The notes below the pieces were generated by a model. It was not told the origin of the DNA and did not search any database. It worked only from the letters and a program-made list of their open reading frames with translations. A stretch of 64,000 nt of DNA, from contig OZ025263.1 in assembly GCA_964019135.1 (NCBI GenBank), positions 24,551,639 to 24,615,638 of the forward strand, written 5' to 3'. Shown here piece after piece: positions 23,801 to 38,800 of the stretch (positions are counted from its first letter, which is position 1; every line of letters begins with the position of its first letter). The translations under genes were made by a program, and so were the position numbers. The stretch is from Arenicola marina (lineage: Eukaryota; Annelida; Polychaeta; Arenicolidae).

Positions 23801-26800
23801 AACATTGGTGCATATCACTCACCTTCGCAGCCTAAGTTGGTGGGCTCATATCCCGCGTTACATGTGCACTGGTAGGCACCCATCAGGTCCGAGCACTTGC
23901 CATTCGGACCGCAGATTGTGGCGTTCTTGCACTCGTCGATGTTTTGGTCACAGCTGCCGCCGTTCTCGAATCCAGGGGGACACTGGCTGCACCCCGTGAC
24001 AGGGTCGCAGGGGGTCGTAGCGTCCGCACAGCGACACAGGGACATGCACCCGACCCCCCATTTTAGACCGCTTTCTGTGCAATCTGTTGGGGGGGGGGGG
24101 GGGGTCATCGGGAATGGAGAAACACGTGCGTTAAAATGGTGACACTTGGTGACAGTTTGGTCAACAAATAATTCAACCTTTAATTTCATTGTGTGAAGGC
24201 TGTTAATTTGAAACGGGTGAACAACAAGCAAGGTTTGGAACACAATCGTCTCATCGACTGAAATGGTGATGATATATACATAATACTGGGGACATAACCA
24301 AGTGTGTATCTTCATTATGATGATCATTTGTAACAGTTTTAATCATCCATAAAGGCGACTAAGAGGAAAGATGAGAGTCCGACTAACTCTACTCCATTTG
24401 CACTAATTAAGGACACGAGTATATTAACAGTGGCAGACCCAGAGGGGTGGCGAGGGGAGGGGGGGGGGGGGTATTGGTATCAGGAACCCAATTGTTTTAC
24501 CCAGGATGACCTTTCTCCCCTTTTTAAATGCTAAATGTAAACTTTCTCATGAGTGGCCCCCCCGCCCCGCTCCCCCCCCCCCCCCCCCCCCCGACTCATC
24601 ACCTATGTTTCGTGAAGCCCATCCTTGTTTACGTTCAACACAAATGGCAGCCGTAAGATGTTCGGATAACTCATATTGCTTACCCAAAGTGCCCCCTCCC
24701 CACCCCCGCCCCAATTCCAAAATTCTGTTTCCGAATTGTCAAATATCGGCCGTTAGGAATTGGACTTACCTTCGCACGTGCGACTGTCCAGGAGAAGCTC
24801 GAAACCCGCGTTACAGACGCAGTCGTAACTGCCGTTGGTGTTTTGACAGACGGCGTTACTGTCACATTCGTGAGCACTCGCGCACTCATTAATATCTGAA
24901 TGTATGGAGGAAACAGATAACACACTTTATTCAGAATACCGTTGTCTGTAATAGGTGTATAATATGTAGAGCTGTGTAATAATAACACACCTCAAGGCAA
25001 AGCTGTACTACTAAGCTCACTAAACACGTGATTATGACAAGTTATGAGTGAGATTATTTCAAACATCTGTTATTACATTTGGACACCAGAATAACGCCAT
25101 CTGGATTTAGGCACATGGGTCATCAGACAAAATACGTCATCGTGTTTGTTGCACAGCTGCTTTGGATGATCACATATCACCAATCAAGTAACTATAGTTC
25201 ATACCATAGCATACAGCAAAAGTGCCATCAATATATATCCAGCCTGTCAGGGCTGGAGACAGAGACGACTAGTGATCTACATGCCGACATTATCACCTGA
25301 CACCAATCTATATATAGATACGATGTACAGAGTGATCTGACGTCGATAACAATTAAACCAAAACTAATAATATGCGAGGTTGGCAGAGGCTACTGGTCGA
25401 CGCACATCTAGGTATACCAAACGGACGACACAGCTGTCTCAACACCACGTGACTGACCCTTACCTATACACGTTGTATTATCGGCTGGGTCGACTTCATA
25501 GCCCAGTGCGCAGATACACTCATCGAGATTATTGCAGCCGTACTTACACGCCAGGCTACAGTTCACCGTCGAATCTACCGTAGAGCAGACAGCCGCCAAT
25601 TATAGCAATAACAGTGGCGAACTCATTGTCACACCCAAACTTATGTAAAAAGGCAGATATATGTAGATATATATGTCTATATAATTATGTAAATATCATA
25701 TAAATAAATAAATATATATATATATATAAAATCAACAAAAGTAGTATCATATCATATCACTTAGCGAAGATATTTAAATTGAAATCAAAGCGGTACATAT
25801 GTACGTGACCATATGTTAGCATTATCCTCTGATGCTAGAGGTAGCCTTCCCCCCGGCATGGTAGCCAGTGGTAACAACACACCAAACCCAGAACCATATT
25901 GGTATAACGCTGGAAACTAAGGAGGATAAAACCAAGGGCATGTCATCAAATGAAACCATAAGCCCTTCCAATGACGTGTTACTCCTGTATATATTTCTTC
26001 GGTGTCTAGCTTTGCTGACACATTACTAACCTTGGACACACGGTGTACCGTTAAATCCTGGGAAGCAGCCACAGGTGAAGTTAACATTATCTACGACAGG
26101 ATCTTTGTCCGTGCAATTTTGGTCACACGTGAATAGTCCTAGAGCGCACTCGTCGATATCTGTCGGGGACGTTCATAATGCATATAAAGATATAGTTTGT
26201 CATGTCCAGGAACACGGACTATGCTGCTCAATTTACTTAAAGTGGTCCATATAGGAAACTATGACTACTAAATCAAAATTTCAGCTCTTGACTATATATT
26301 CCAGTCGATGTCGAAAGCGTTCAATTAATGAACTTCCAAATATACATTGCCATGACTGTTAGTGTCTATTTTGCATGGCGTTAGTAACCAAAGATTTCTC
26401 TGTCAATGACCACAAAATCTCGCACTTTTCTCGGGTTCTCCTGTAGTAATTATAGCAGTCCTAGTGATTCTTTCCTTGAAAAGGCCGAGAGATAAGTACA
26501 CAAGTTATTGCTTCCGCCAACTTCCAGCGTACTTCTATATGGGATACACGAACCTATGTTTGATGGCCTGGACACGTGTTAGACTGAGAGTGGGAACTTA
26601 CTTAGACACGTGTTAAACTGAGAGTGGCTACTTACTTAGACACGTGTTAGACTGAGAGTCGCTACTTACTTAGACACGTGTTAGACTGAGAGTGGGTACT
26701 TACTTAGACACGTGTTAGACTGAGAGTGGGTACTTACTTAGACAGTGTTAGACTGAGAGTGGGTACTTACTTAGACACGTGTTAGACTGAGAGTGGGTAC

Positions 26801-29800
26801 TTACTTAGACACGTGTTAGACTGAGATTTGGTATTTACTTAGACACGTGTTAGACTGAGAGTGGGTACTTATTTTGAGACGTTTCAGCCTGAGCGTGGGT
26901 ACTTAGTTAGGGACGTGTTAGACTGAGAGTGGGTATTTACTTAGACACGTGTTAAACTGAGAGTGGGAACTTACTTACCCACGTGTTAGACTGAGAGTGG
27001 GAACTTACTTAGACACGTGTTAGACTGAGAGTGGGAACTTACTTAGACACGTGTTAGACTGAGAGTGGGTACCTAATTAGATACGTGTTAGACTGAGAGT
27101 GGGTATTTACTTAGACACGTGTTAGACTGAGAGTGGGTACTCCCTTAGAGACGTTTCAGACTGAGATTGGGTACTTATTTAGACACGTTAGTGGGAATTC
27201 ACTTAGACACGTGTTAGACTGAGAGTGGGTACTTACATAATACGTGTTAGACTGAGAGTGGGTATTTACTTAGACACGTGTTTGACTGAGAGTGGGTACT
27301 CCCTTAGAGACGTTTTAGACTGAGAATGGGTACTTAATTAGACATGTGTTAGACTGAGAGAGTGGGTACTCCCTTAGTGACCTTTCAGACTGAGAGTGGG
27401 TACGTATTTAGACATGTGTTAGACTGAGAGTGGGTACTTAATTAGACACGTGTTTGACGGAGAGTGGGTACTTACTTAGACACGTGTTAGACTGAGAGTG
27501 AGTACTTACTTAGACACGTGTTAGACTGAGAGTTGGTATTTACTTAGACACGTGTTAGACTGAGAGTGGGTACTTATTTAGAGACGTGTTAGACTGAGAG
27601 TGGGTACTTGTTTTGAGACGTTTCAGCCTGAGAGTGGAAACTTATTTAGGGACGTGTTAGACTGAGCGTGGGTATTTACTTAGACACGTGTTAGACTGAG
27701 AGTGGGTACATACTTAGACACGTGTTAGACTGAGAGTGCGAACTTACTTAGACACGTATTAGACTGAGAGTGGGTACATACTTAGAGACGTGTTAGACTG
27801 AGAGTAGGAATTTACTTAGACACGTGTTAGACTGAGAGTGGGAACTTACTTAGACACGTGTTAGACTGAGAGTGGGAACTTACTTAGACACGTGTTAGAC
27901 TGAGAGTGGGAAATTAATTAGATACGTGTTAGACTGAGAGTAGGTATTTACTTAGACACGTGTTAGACTGAGACTGGGTACTTGATTAGACACATGTTAG
28001 ACTGAGAGTGGGCATTTACTTAGACACGTGTTAGACAGAGATTGGGTACTTATTTAGACACGTGTTAGACTGAGAGTGGGTACTTGATTAGACACGTGTT
28101 AGACTGAGAGTGAGTACTTACTTAGTCACGTGTTAAACTGAGAGTGGATACTTACTTAGACACGTTTCAGACTGAGAGTGGGTACTTATTTAGACTGAGA
28201 GTGGGTACTTATTTAGAGACGTTAGTGGGAACTTACTTAGACACGTGTTAGACTGAGACTGGGTACTTATTTAGATACGTGTTAGACTGAGAGTGGTTAT
28301 TTATTTAGACACGTGTTAGACTGAGAGTGGGTACTCCCTTAGAGACGTTTCAGACTGAGAGTGGGTACTTAATTAGACACGTGTTAGACTGAGAGAGTGG
28401 GTACTCCCTTAGTGACCTTTCAGACGGAGAGTGGGTACGTATTTAGACACGTGTTAGACTGAGATTGGGTACTTAATTAGACACGTGTTAGACTGAGAGT
28501 GGGTACTTGTTTTGAGACGTAGGTGGGAATTTACTTAGACACGTGTTAGACTGAGAGTGGGTACTTACTTAGATACGTGTTAGACTGAGAGTGAGTACTT
28601 ACTTAGTCACGTCTTAGACTGAGAGTGGGTACTTAATTAGACACGTGTTAGACTGAGAGTGAGTACTTACTTAGACACGTGTTAGACTGAGAGTGGGTAC
28701 TTGTTTTGAGACGTAGGTGGGAATTTACTTAGACACGTGTTAGACTGAGAGTGGGTACTTACTTAGATACGTGTTAGACTGAGAGTGAGTACTTACTTAG
28801 ACACGTGTTAGACTGAGAGTTGGTATTTACTTAGACACGTGTTAGACTGAAAGTGGGTACTTATTTAGACACGTAGGTGGGAATTTACTTAGAAACGTGT
28901 TAGACTGAGAGTGGGTACTTACTTAGATACGTGTTAGACTGAGAGTGGGTATTTACTTAGACACGTGTTAGACTGAGAGTGGGTACTCCCATAGAGACGT
29001 TTCAGACTGAGACTGGGTACTTATTTAGACACGTTAGTGGGAACTTACTTAGACACGAGTTAGACTGAGATTGGGTACTTGCTTATTTAGACACGTTAGT
29101 GGAAACTTACTTAGACACGTGTTTGACTGAGAGTGGATACTTACTTAGATACGTGTTAGACTGAGAGTGGGTATTTACTTAGACACGTGTTAGAATGAGA
29201 GTGGGTACTTAATTAGACACGTGTTAGACTGAGAGTGGGTACTTACTTAGACACGTTTCAGACTGAGAGTGGGTACTTATTTAGACACGTTAGTGGGAAT
29301 TCACTTAGACACGTGTTAGACTGAGAGTGGGTACTTACATAATACGTGTTAGACTGAGAGTGGGTATTTACTTAGACACGTGTTTGACTGAGAGTGGGTA
29401 CTCCCTTAGAGACGTTTTAGACTGAGAATGGGTACTTAATTAGACATGTGTTAGACTGAGAGAGTGGGTACTCCCTTAGTGACCTTTCAGACTGAGAGTG
29501 GGTACGTATTTAGACACGTGTTAGACTGAGAGTGGGTACTTAATTAGACACGTGTTTGACGGAGAGTGGGTACTTACTTAGACACGTGTTAGACTGAGAG
29601 TGAGTACTTACTTAGACACGTGTTAGACTGAGAGTTGGTATTTACTTAGACACGTGTTAGACTGAGAGTGGGTACTTATTTAGAGACGTGTTAGACTGAG
29701 AGTGGGTACTTGTTTTGAGACGTTTCAGCCTGAGAGTGGAAACTTATTTAGGGACGTGTTAGACTGAGCGTGGGTATTTACTTAGACACGTGTTAGACTG

Positions 29801-32800
29801 AGAGTGGGTACATACTTAGACACGTGTTAGACTGAGAGTGCGAACTTACTTAGACACGTATTAGACTGAGAGTGGGTACATACTTAGAGACGTGTTAGAC
29901 TGAGAGTAGGAATTTACTTAGACACGTGTTAGACTGAGAGTGGGAACTTACTTAGACACGTGTTAGACTGAGAGTGGGAACTTACTTAGACACGTGTTAG
30001 ACTGAGAGTGGGAAATTAATTAGATACGTGTTAGACTGAGAGTAGGTATTTACTTAGACACGTGTTAGACTGAGACTGGGTACTTGATTAGACACATGTT
30101 AGACTGAGAGTGGGCATTTACTTAGACACGTGTTAGACAGAGATTGGGTACTTATTTAGACACGTGTTAGACTGAGAGTGGGTACTTGATTAGACACGTG
30201 TTAGACTGAGAGTGAGTACTTACTTAGTCACGTGTTAAACTGAGAGTGGATACTTACTTAGACACGTTTCAGACTGAGAGTGGGTACTTATTTAGACTGA
30301 GAGTGGGTACTTATTTAGAGACGTTAGTGGGAACTTACTTAGACACGTGTTAGACTGAGACTGGGTACTTATTTAGATACGTGTTAGACTGAGAGTGGTT
30401 ATTTATTTAGACACGTGTTAGACTGAGAGTGGGTACTCCCTTAGAGACGTTTCAGACTGAGAGTGGGTACTTAATTAGACACGTGTTAGACTGAGAGAGT
30501 GGGTACTCCCTTAGTGACCTTTCAGACGGAGAGTGGGTACGTATTTAGACACGTGTTAGACTGAGATTGGGTACTTAATTAGACACGTGTTAGACTGGGA
30601 GTGGGTACTTACTTAGACACGTGTTAGACTGAGAGTGAGTACTTACTTAGTCACGTCTTAGACTGAGAGTGGGTACTTAATTAGACACGTGTTAGACTGA
30701 GAGAGTGGGTACTCCCTTAGTGACCTTTCAGACTGAGAGTGGGTACGTATTTAGACACGTGTTAGACTGAGAGTGGGTACTAAATTAGACACGTGTTTGA
30801 CGGAGAGTGGGTACTTACTTAGACACGTGTTAGACTGAGAGTGAGTACTTACTTAGACACGTGTTAGAGTGAGAGTGGGTACTTGTTTTGAGACGTAGGT
30901 GGGAATTTACTTAGACACGTGTTAGACTGAGAGTGGGTACTTACTTAGATACGTGTTAGACTGAGAGTGAGTACTTACTTAGACACGTGTTAGACTGAGA
31001 GTTGGTATTTACGTAGACACGTGTTAGACTGAAAGTGGGTACTTATTTAGACACGTAGGTGGGAATTTACTTAGAAACGTGTTAGACTGAGAGTGGGTAC
31101 TTACTTAGATACGTGTTAGACTGAGAGTGGGTATTTACTTAGACACGTGTTAGACTGAGAGTGGGTACTCCCATAGAGACGTTTCAGACTGAGACTGGGT
31201 ACTTATTTAGACACGTTAGTGGGAACTTACTTAGACACGAGTTAGACTGAGATTGGGTACTTGCTTATTTAGACACGTTAGTGGAAACTTACTTAGACAC
31301 GTGTTTGACTGAGAGTGGATACTTACTTAGATACGTGTTAGACTGAGAGTGGGTATTTACTTAGACACGTGTTAGAATGAGAGTGGGTACTTAATTAGAC
31401 ACGTGTTAGACTGAGAGAGTGGGTACTCCCTTGGAGACGTTTCAGACTGAGAGTGGGTACTCCCTTAGAGACGTTTCAGGCTGAGAGTGGGAACTTACTT
31501 AGACACGTGTTAGACTGAGAGTGAGTACTTACTTAGTCACGTGTTAGACTGAGAGTGGGTACTTACTTAGACACGTTTCGGACTGAGAGTGGGTACTTAT
31601 TTAGACACGTGTTAGACTGAGAGTGAGTACTTACTTAGTCACTTGTTAGACTGAGAGTGGGTACTTACTTAGACACGTTTCAGACTGAGAGTGGGTGCTT
31701 ACTTAGACACGTGTTAGACTGAGAGTTGGTATTTACCTAGACATGTGTTAGACTGAGAGTGGGTACTTATTTAGAGACGTGTTCGACTGAGAGTGGGTAC
31801 TTGTTTTGAGACGTTTCAGCCTGAGAGTGGATACTTATTTAAGGACGTGTTAGACTGAGCGTGGGTATTTACTTAGACACGTGTTAGACTGAGAGTGGGT
31901 ACATACTTAGGCACGTGTTAGACTGAGAGTGAGAACTTACTTAGACACGTATTAGACTGAGAGTGGGTACATACTTAGACACGTGTTAGACTGAGAGTGG
32001 GAACTTACTTAGACACGTGTTAGACTGAGAGTGGGAACTTACTTAGACACGTGTTAGACTGAGAGTGGGAACTTACTTAGACACGTGTTAGACTGAGAGT
32101 GGGAAATTAATTAGATACGTGTCAGACTGAGAGTGGGTATTTACTTAGACACGTGTTAGACTGAGATTGGGTACTTATTTAGACACGTGTTAGACTGAGA
32201 GTGGGTACTTGATTAGACACATGTTAGACTGAGAGTGGGCATTTACTTAGACACGTGTTAGACAGAGATTGGGTACTTATTTAGACACGTGTTAGACTGA
32301 GAGTGGGTACTTGATTAGACACATGTTAGACTGAGAGTGAGTACTTACTTAGTCACGTGTTAGACTGAGAGTGAGTATTTACTTAGTCACGTGTTAGACT
32401 GAGAGTGGATACTTACTTAGACACGTGTTAGACTGAGAGTGGGTACTTACTTAGACACGTGTTAGACTGAGGGTGGGTACTTACTTAGACACGTGTTAGA
32501 CTGAGAGTGGGAACTTACTTAGACACGTGTTAGACTGAGAGTGGGTACTCACTTAGATATGTGTTAGACTGAGAGTGGTACTCCCTTAGAGACGTTTCAG
32601 ACTGAGAGTGGGTACTTATTTAGTCACGTGTTAGACTGAGAGTGGGTTCTGAATTAGACACGTGTTATACTGAGAGTGGGTACTTACTTAGACAGTGTTA
32701 GACTGAGAGTTGGTATTTGCTTAGACACGTTTTAGATTGAGAGTGGGTACTTACTTAGACACGTGTTAGACTGAGAGTGGGTATTTACTTAGACACGTGT

Positions 32801-35800
32801 TAGACTGAGAGTGGGTACTCCCTTAGAGACGTTTCAGAGTGAGAGTGGGTACTTATTTAGACACGTGTTAGACTGAGAGTGGGAACTTACTTAGACACGT
32901 CTTAGAATGGGAGTGAGTACTTACATGGACACGTATTAGACTGAGAGCGGGTACTGACTTAGACACGTGTCAGACTGACAGTTGGTACTTACTTAGACAC
33001 GTGTTAGACTGAGAGTGGGTACTTACTTAGACACGTGTCAGACTGAAAGTTGTTACTCACTTAGACATGTGTTAGACTGAGAGTGGGTACTTACTGAGAC
33101 GCGTGTGACAATGAGATTGGTTACTCACTTAGACACGTGTTAAACTGAGAGTGGGTACTTACTTAGTCACGTTTTAGACTGAGAGTGGGTACTTATTTAG
33201 GCTGAGAGTGGGTACTTATTTAGACACGTTAGTGGGAACTTACTTAGACACGTGTTAGACTGAGACTGGGTACTTATTTAGATACGTGTTAGACTGAGAG
33301 TGGGAACTTACTTAGACACGCGTCAGACCGAGAGTGGTTACTCACTTAGACACGTGTTAGACTGAGAGTGGTTACTCATTTTGACACGTGTCAGACTGAG
33401 AATGGGTACTCTCTTAGACACGTGTTAGACTGAGGGTGGTTACTCATTTTGACACGTGTCAGACTGAGAGTGGGTACTCTCTTAGACACGTGTTAGACTG
33501 AGAGTGGTTACTCACTTAGACGCGTTTCAGACTGAGAGTGGGTACTTATTTAGACACGTGTTAGACTGAGAGAGGGTACTTACTTGGACACGTGTTAGAC
33601 TAAAAGTGGGAACTTACTTAGACACGTGTTAGACTGAGAGTGGGTACTCACTTAGACACGTGTTAGACTGAGAGTGGTTACTCACTTAGACACATGTTAG
33701 ACTGAGAGTGGTTACTCATTTTGACGCGTGTTAGACTGAGTGATTACTCACTTAGAAACGTGTTAGACTGAGAGTGGTTACTCACTTAGACACGTGTTAG
33801 ACTGAGAGTGGGTACTTGATTAGACACGTGTTTGACTGAGAGTGGGTACTTACTTAGTCACGTGTTAGACTGAGAGTGGATACTTACTTAGACACGTTTC
33901 AGACTGAGAGTGGGTACTCATTTAGACTGAGAGTGGGTACTTATTTAGACACGTTAGTGGGAACTTACTTAGGCACGTGTTAGACTGAGAGTGGGTACTT
34001 ATTTAGATACGTGTTAAACTGAGAGTGGGTATTTACTTAGACACGTGTTAGACTGAGAGAGTGGGTACTCCCTTAGTGACCTTTCAGACTGAGAGTGGGT
34101 ACGTATTTAGACACGTGTTAGACTGAGAGTAGGTACTTACTTAGACACGTGTTAGACTGAGAGTGAGTACTTACTTAGTCACGTGTTAGACAGAGAGAGG
34201 GTACTTACTTAGACTCGTTTCAGACTGAGAGTGGGTACTTATTTAGGCGCGTAGGTGGGAATTTACTTAGACGCGTGTTAGACTGAGAGTGGGTACTTAC
34301 TTAGATACGTGTTAGACTGAGAGTGGGTATTTACTTAGACACGTGTTAGACTGAGAGTGGGTACTCCCTTAGAGACGTTTCAGACTGAGAGTGGGTACTT
34401 ATTTAGACACGTTAGTGGGAACTTACTTAGACACGAGTTAGACTGAGATTGGGTCCTTGCTTATTTAGACACGTTAGTGGGAACTTACTTAGACACGTGT
34501 TTGACTGAGAGTGGATACTTACTTAGATACGTGTTAGACTGAGAGTGGGTATTTACTTAGACACGTGTTCGACTGAGAGTGGGTACTCCCTTAGAGACGT
34601 ATCTATCGTGGGTACTTACTTAGACACGTGTTAGACTGAGAGTGGGTATTTACTTAGACACGTGTTCGACTGAGAGTGGGTACTCCCTTAGAGACGTATC
34701 TATCGTGGGTACTTACTTAGACACGTGTTAGACTGAAAGTGGGAACTTACTTAGACACGTGTTAGACTGAGAGTGGGTACTCCCTTAGAGACGTTTCAGA
34801 CTGAGAGTGGGTACTTATTTAGACACGTGTTAGACTGAGAGTGGGAACTTACTTAGTCACGTTTCAGACTGAGAGTGGGTACTTACTTAGACACGTGTTA
34901 GACTGAGAGTTGGTATTTACCTAGACATGTGTTAGACTGAGAGTGGGTACTTATTTAGAGACGTGTTCGACTGAGAGTGGGTACTTGTTTTGAGACGTTT
35001 CAGCCTGAGAGTGGATACTTATTTAAGGACGTGTTAGACTGAGCGTGGGTATTTACTTAGACACGTGTTAGACTGAGAGTGGGTACATACTTAGGCACGT
35101 GTTAGACTGAGAGTGAGAACTTACTTAGACACGTATTAGACTGAGAGTGGGTACATACTTAGACACGTGTTAGACTGAGAGTGGGAACTTACTTAGACAC
35201 GTGTTAGACTGAGAGTGGGAACTTACTTAGACACGTGTTAGACTGAGAGTGGGAACTTACTTAGACACGTGTTAGACTGAGAGTGGGAAATTAATTAGAT
35301 ACGTGTCAGACTGAGAGTGGGTATTTACTTAGACACGTGTTAGACTGAGATTGGGTACTTATTTAGACACGTGTTAGACTGAGAGTGGGTACTTGATTAG
35401 ACACATGTTAGACTGAGAGTGGGCATTTACTTAGACACGTGTTAGACAGAGATTGGGTACTTATTTAGACACGTGTTAGACTGAGAGTGGGTACTTGATT
35501 AGACACGTGTTAGACTGAGAGTGAGTACTTACTTAGTCACGTGTTAGACTGAGAGTGAGTATTTACTTAGTCACGTGTTAGACTGAGAGTGGATACTTAC
35601 TTAGACACGTGTTAGACTGAGAGTGGGTACTTACTTAGACACGTGTTAGACTGAGGGTGGGTACTTACTTAGACACGTGTTAGGCTGAGAGTGGGAACTT
35701 ACTTAGACACGTGTTAGACTGAGAGTGGGTACTCACTTAGATATGTGTTAGACTGAGAGTGGTACTCCCTTAGAGACGTTTCAGACTGAGAGTGGGTACT

Positions 35801-38800
35801 TATTTAGTCACGTGTTAGACTGAGAGTGGGTTCTGAATTAGACACGTGTTATACTGAGAGTGGGTACTTACTTAGACAGTGTTAGACTGAGAGTTGGTAT
35901 TTGCTTAGACACGTTTTAGATTGAGAGTGGGTACTTACTTAGACACGTGTTAGACTGAGAGTGGGTATTTACTTAGACACGTGTTAGACTGAGAGTGGGT
36001 ACTCCCTTAGAGACGTTTCAGAGTGAGAGTGGGTACTTATTTAGACACGTGTTAGACTGAGAGTGGGAACTTACTTAGACACGTCTTAGAATGGGAGTGA
36101 GTACTTACATGGACACGTATTAGACTGAGAGCGGGTACTGACTTAGACACGTGTCAGACTGACAGTTGGTACTTACTTAGACACGTGTTAGACTGAGAGT
36201 GGGTACTTACTTAGACACGTGTCAGACTGAGAGTTGTTACTCACTTAGACATGTGTTAGACTGAGAGTGGGTACTTACTGAGACGCGTGTTACAATGAGA
36301 TTGGTTACTCACTTAGACACGTGTTAAACTGAGAGTGGGTACTTACTTAGTCACGTTTTAGACTGAGAGTGGGTACTTATTTAGACTGAGAGTGGGTACT
36401 TATTTAGACACGTTAGTGGGAACTTACTTAGACACGTGTTAGACTGAGACTGGGTACTTATTTAGATACGTGTTAGACTGAGAGTGGGAAATTACTTAGA
36501 CACGTGTCAGACCGAGAGTGGTTACACACTTAGACACGTGTTAGACTGAGAGTGGTTACTCATTTTGACACGTGTCAGACTGAGAATGGGTACTCTCTTA
36601 GACACGTGTTAGACTGAGGGTGGTTACTCATTTTGACACGTGTCAGACTGAGAGTGGGTACTCTCTTAGACACGTGTTAGACTGAGAGTGGTTACTCACT
36701 TAGACACGTTTCAGACTGAGAGTGGGTACTTATTTAGACACGTGTTAGACTGAGAGAGGGTACTTACTTGGACACGTGTTAGACTGAAAGTGGGAACTTA
36801 CTTAGACACGTGTTAGACTGAGAGTGGGTACTCACTTAGACACGTGTTAGACTGAGAGTGGTTACTCACTTAGACACATGTTAGACTGAGAGTGGTTACT
36901 CATTTTGACGCGTGTTAGACTGAGAGTGATTACTCACTTAGAAACGTGTTAGACTGAGAGTGGTTACTCACTTAGACACGTGTTAGACTGAGAGTGGGTA
37001 CTTGATTAGACACGTGTTTGACTGAGAGTGAGTACTTACTTAGTCACGTGTTAGACTGAGAGTGGATACTTACTTAGACACGTTTCAGACTGAGAGTGGG
37101 TACTTATTTAGACTGAGAGTGGGTACTTATTTAGACACGTTAGTGGGAACTTACTTAGGCACGTGTTAGACTGAGAGTGGGTACTTATTTAGATACGTGT
37201 TAAACTGAGAGTGGGTATTTACTTAGACACGTGTTAGACTGAGAGAGTGGGTACTCCCTTAGTGACCTTTCAGACTGAGAGTGGGTACGTATTTAGACAC
37301 GTGTTAGACTGAGAGTAGGTACTTACTTAGACACGTGTTAGACTGAGAGTGAGTACTTACGTAGTCACGTGTTAGACAGAGAGTGGGTACTTACTTAGAC
37401 TCGTTTCAGACTGAGAGTGGGTACTTATTTAGGCGCGTAGGTGGGAATTTACTTAGACACGTGCTTGACTGAGAGTGGATACTTACTTAGATACGTGTTA
37501 GAATGAGAGTGGGTATTTACTTAGACACGTGTTCGACTGAGAGTGGGTACTCCCTTAGAGACGTATCTATCGTGGGTACTTACTTAGACACGTGCTTGAC
37601 TGAGAGTGGATACTTACTTAGATACGTGTTAGACTGAGAGTGGGTATTTACTTAGACACGTGTTCGACTGAGAGTGGGTACTCCCTTAGAGACGTATCTA
37701 TCGTGGGTACTTACTTAGACACGTGTTCGACTGAGAGTGGGTACTCCCTTAGAGACGTATCTATCGTGGGTACTTACTTAGACACGTGTTAGACTGAAAG
37801 TGGGAACTTACTTAGACACGTGTTAGACTGAGAGTGGGTACTCCCTTAGAGACGTTTCAGACTGAGAGTGGGTACTTATTTAGACACGTGTTAGACTGAG
37901 AGTGGGAACTTACTTAGACACGTCTTAGAATGGGAGTGGGTACTTACATGGACACGTATTAGACTGAGAGCGGGTACTGACTTAGACACGTGTCAGACTG
38001 AGAGTTGTTACTCACTTAGACACGTGTTAAACTGAGAGTGGGTACTTACTTAGTCACGTTTCAGACTGAGAGTGGGTATTTACTTAGACACGTGTCAGAC
38101 CGAGAGTGGTTACTCACTTAGACACGTGTTAGATTGAGAGTGGTTACTCATTTTGACACGTGTCAGACTGAGAGTGGGTACTCTCTTAGACACGTGTTAG
38201 ACTGAGAGTGGTTACTCACTTAGGCACGTTTCAGACTGAGAGTGGGTACTTATTTAGACACGTGTTAGACTGAGAGAGGGTACTTACTTGGACACGTGTT
38301 AGACTGAAAGTGGGAACTTACTTAGACACGTGTTAGACTGAAAATGGGAACTTACTTAGACACGTGTTAGACTAAGAGTGGGTACTCACTTAGACACGTG
38401 TTAGACTGAGAGTGGTTACTCACTTAGACACGTGTTAGACTGAGAGTGGTTACTCACTTTGACGCGTGTTAGACTGAGAGTGATTACTCACTTAGAAACG
38501 TGTTAGACTGAGAGTGGTTACTCACTTAGACACGTGTTAGACTGAGAGTAGGTACTTGATTAGACACGTGTTAGACTGAGAGTGGTTACTCACTTAGACA
38601 CGTTTCAGACTGAGAGTGGGTACTTATTTAGACACGTGTTAGACTGAGAGAGGGTACTTACTTGGACACGTGTTAGACTGAAAGTGGGAACTTACTTAGA
38701 CACGTGTTAGACTGAGAGTGGGTACTCACTTAGACACGTGTTAGACTGAGAGTGGTTACTCACTTAGACACATGTTAGACTGAGAGTGGTTACTCATTTT

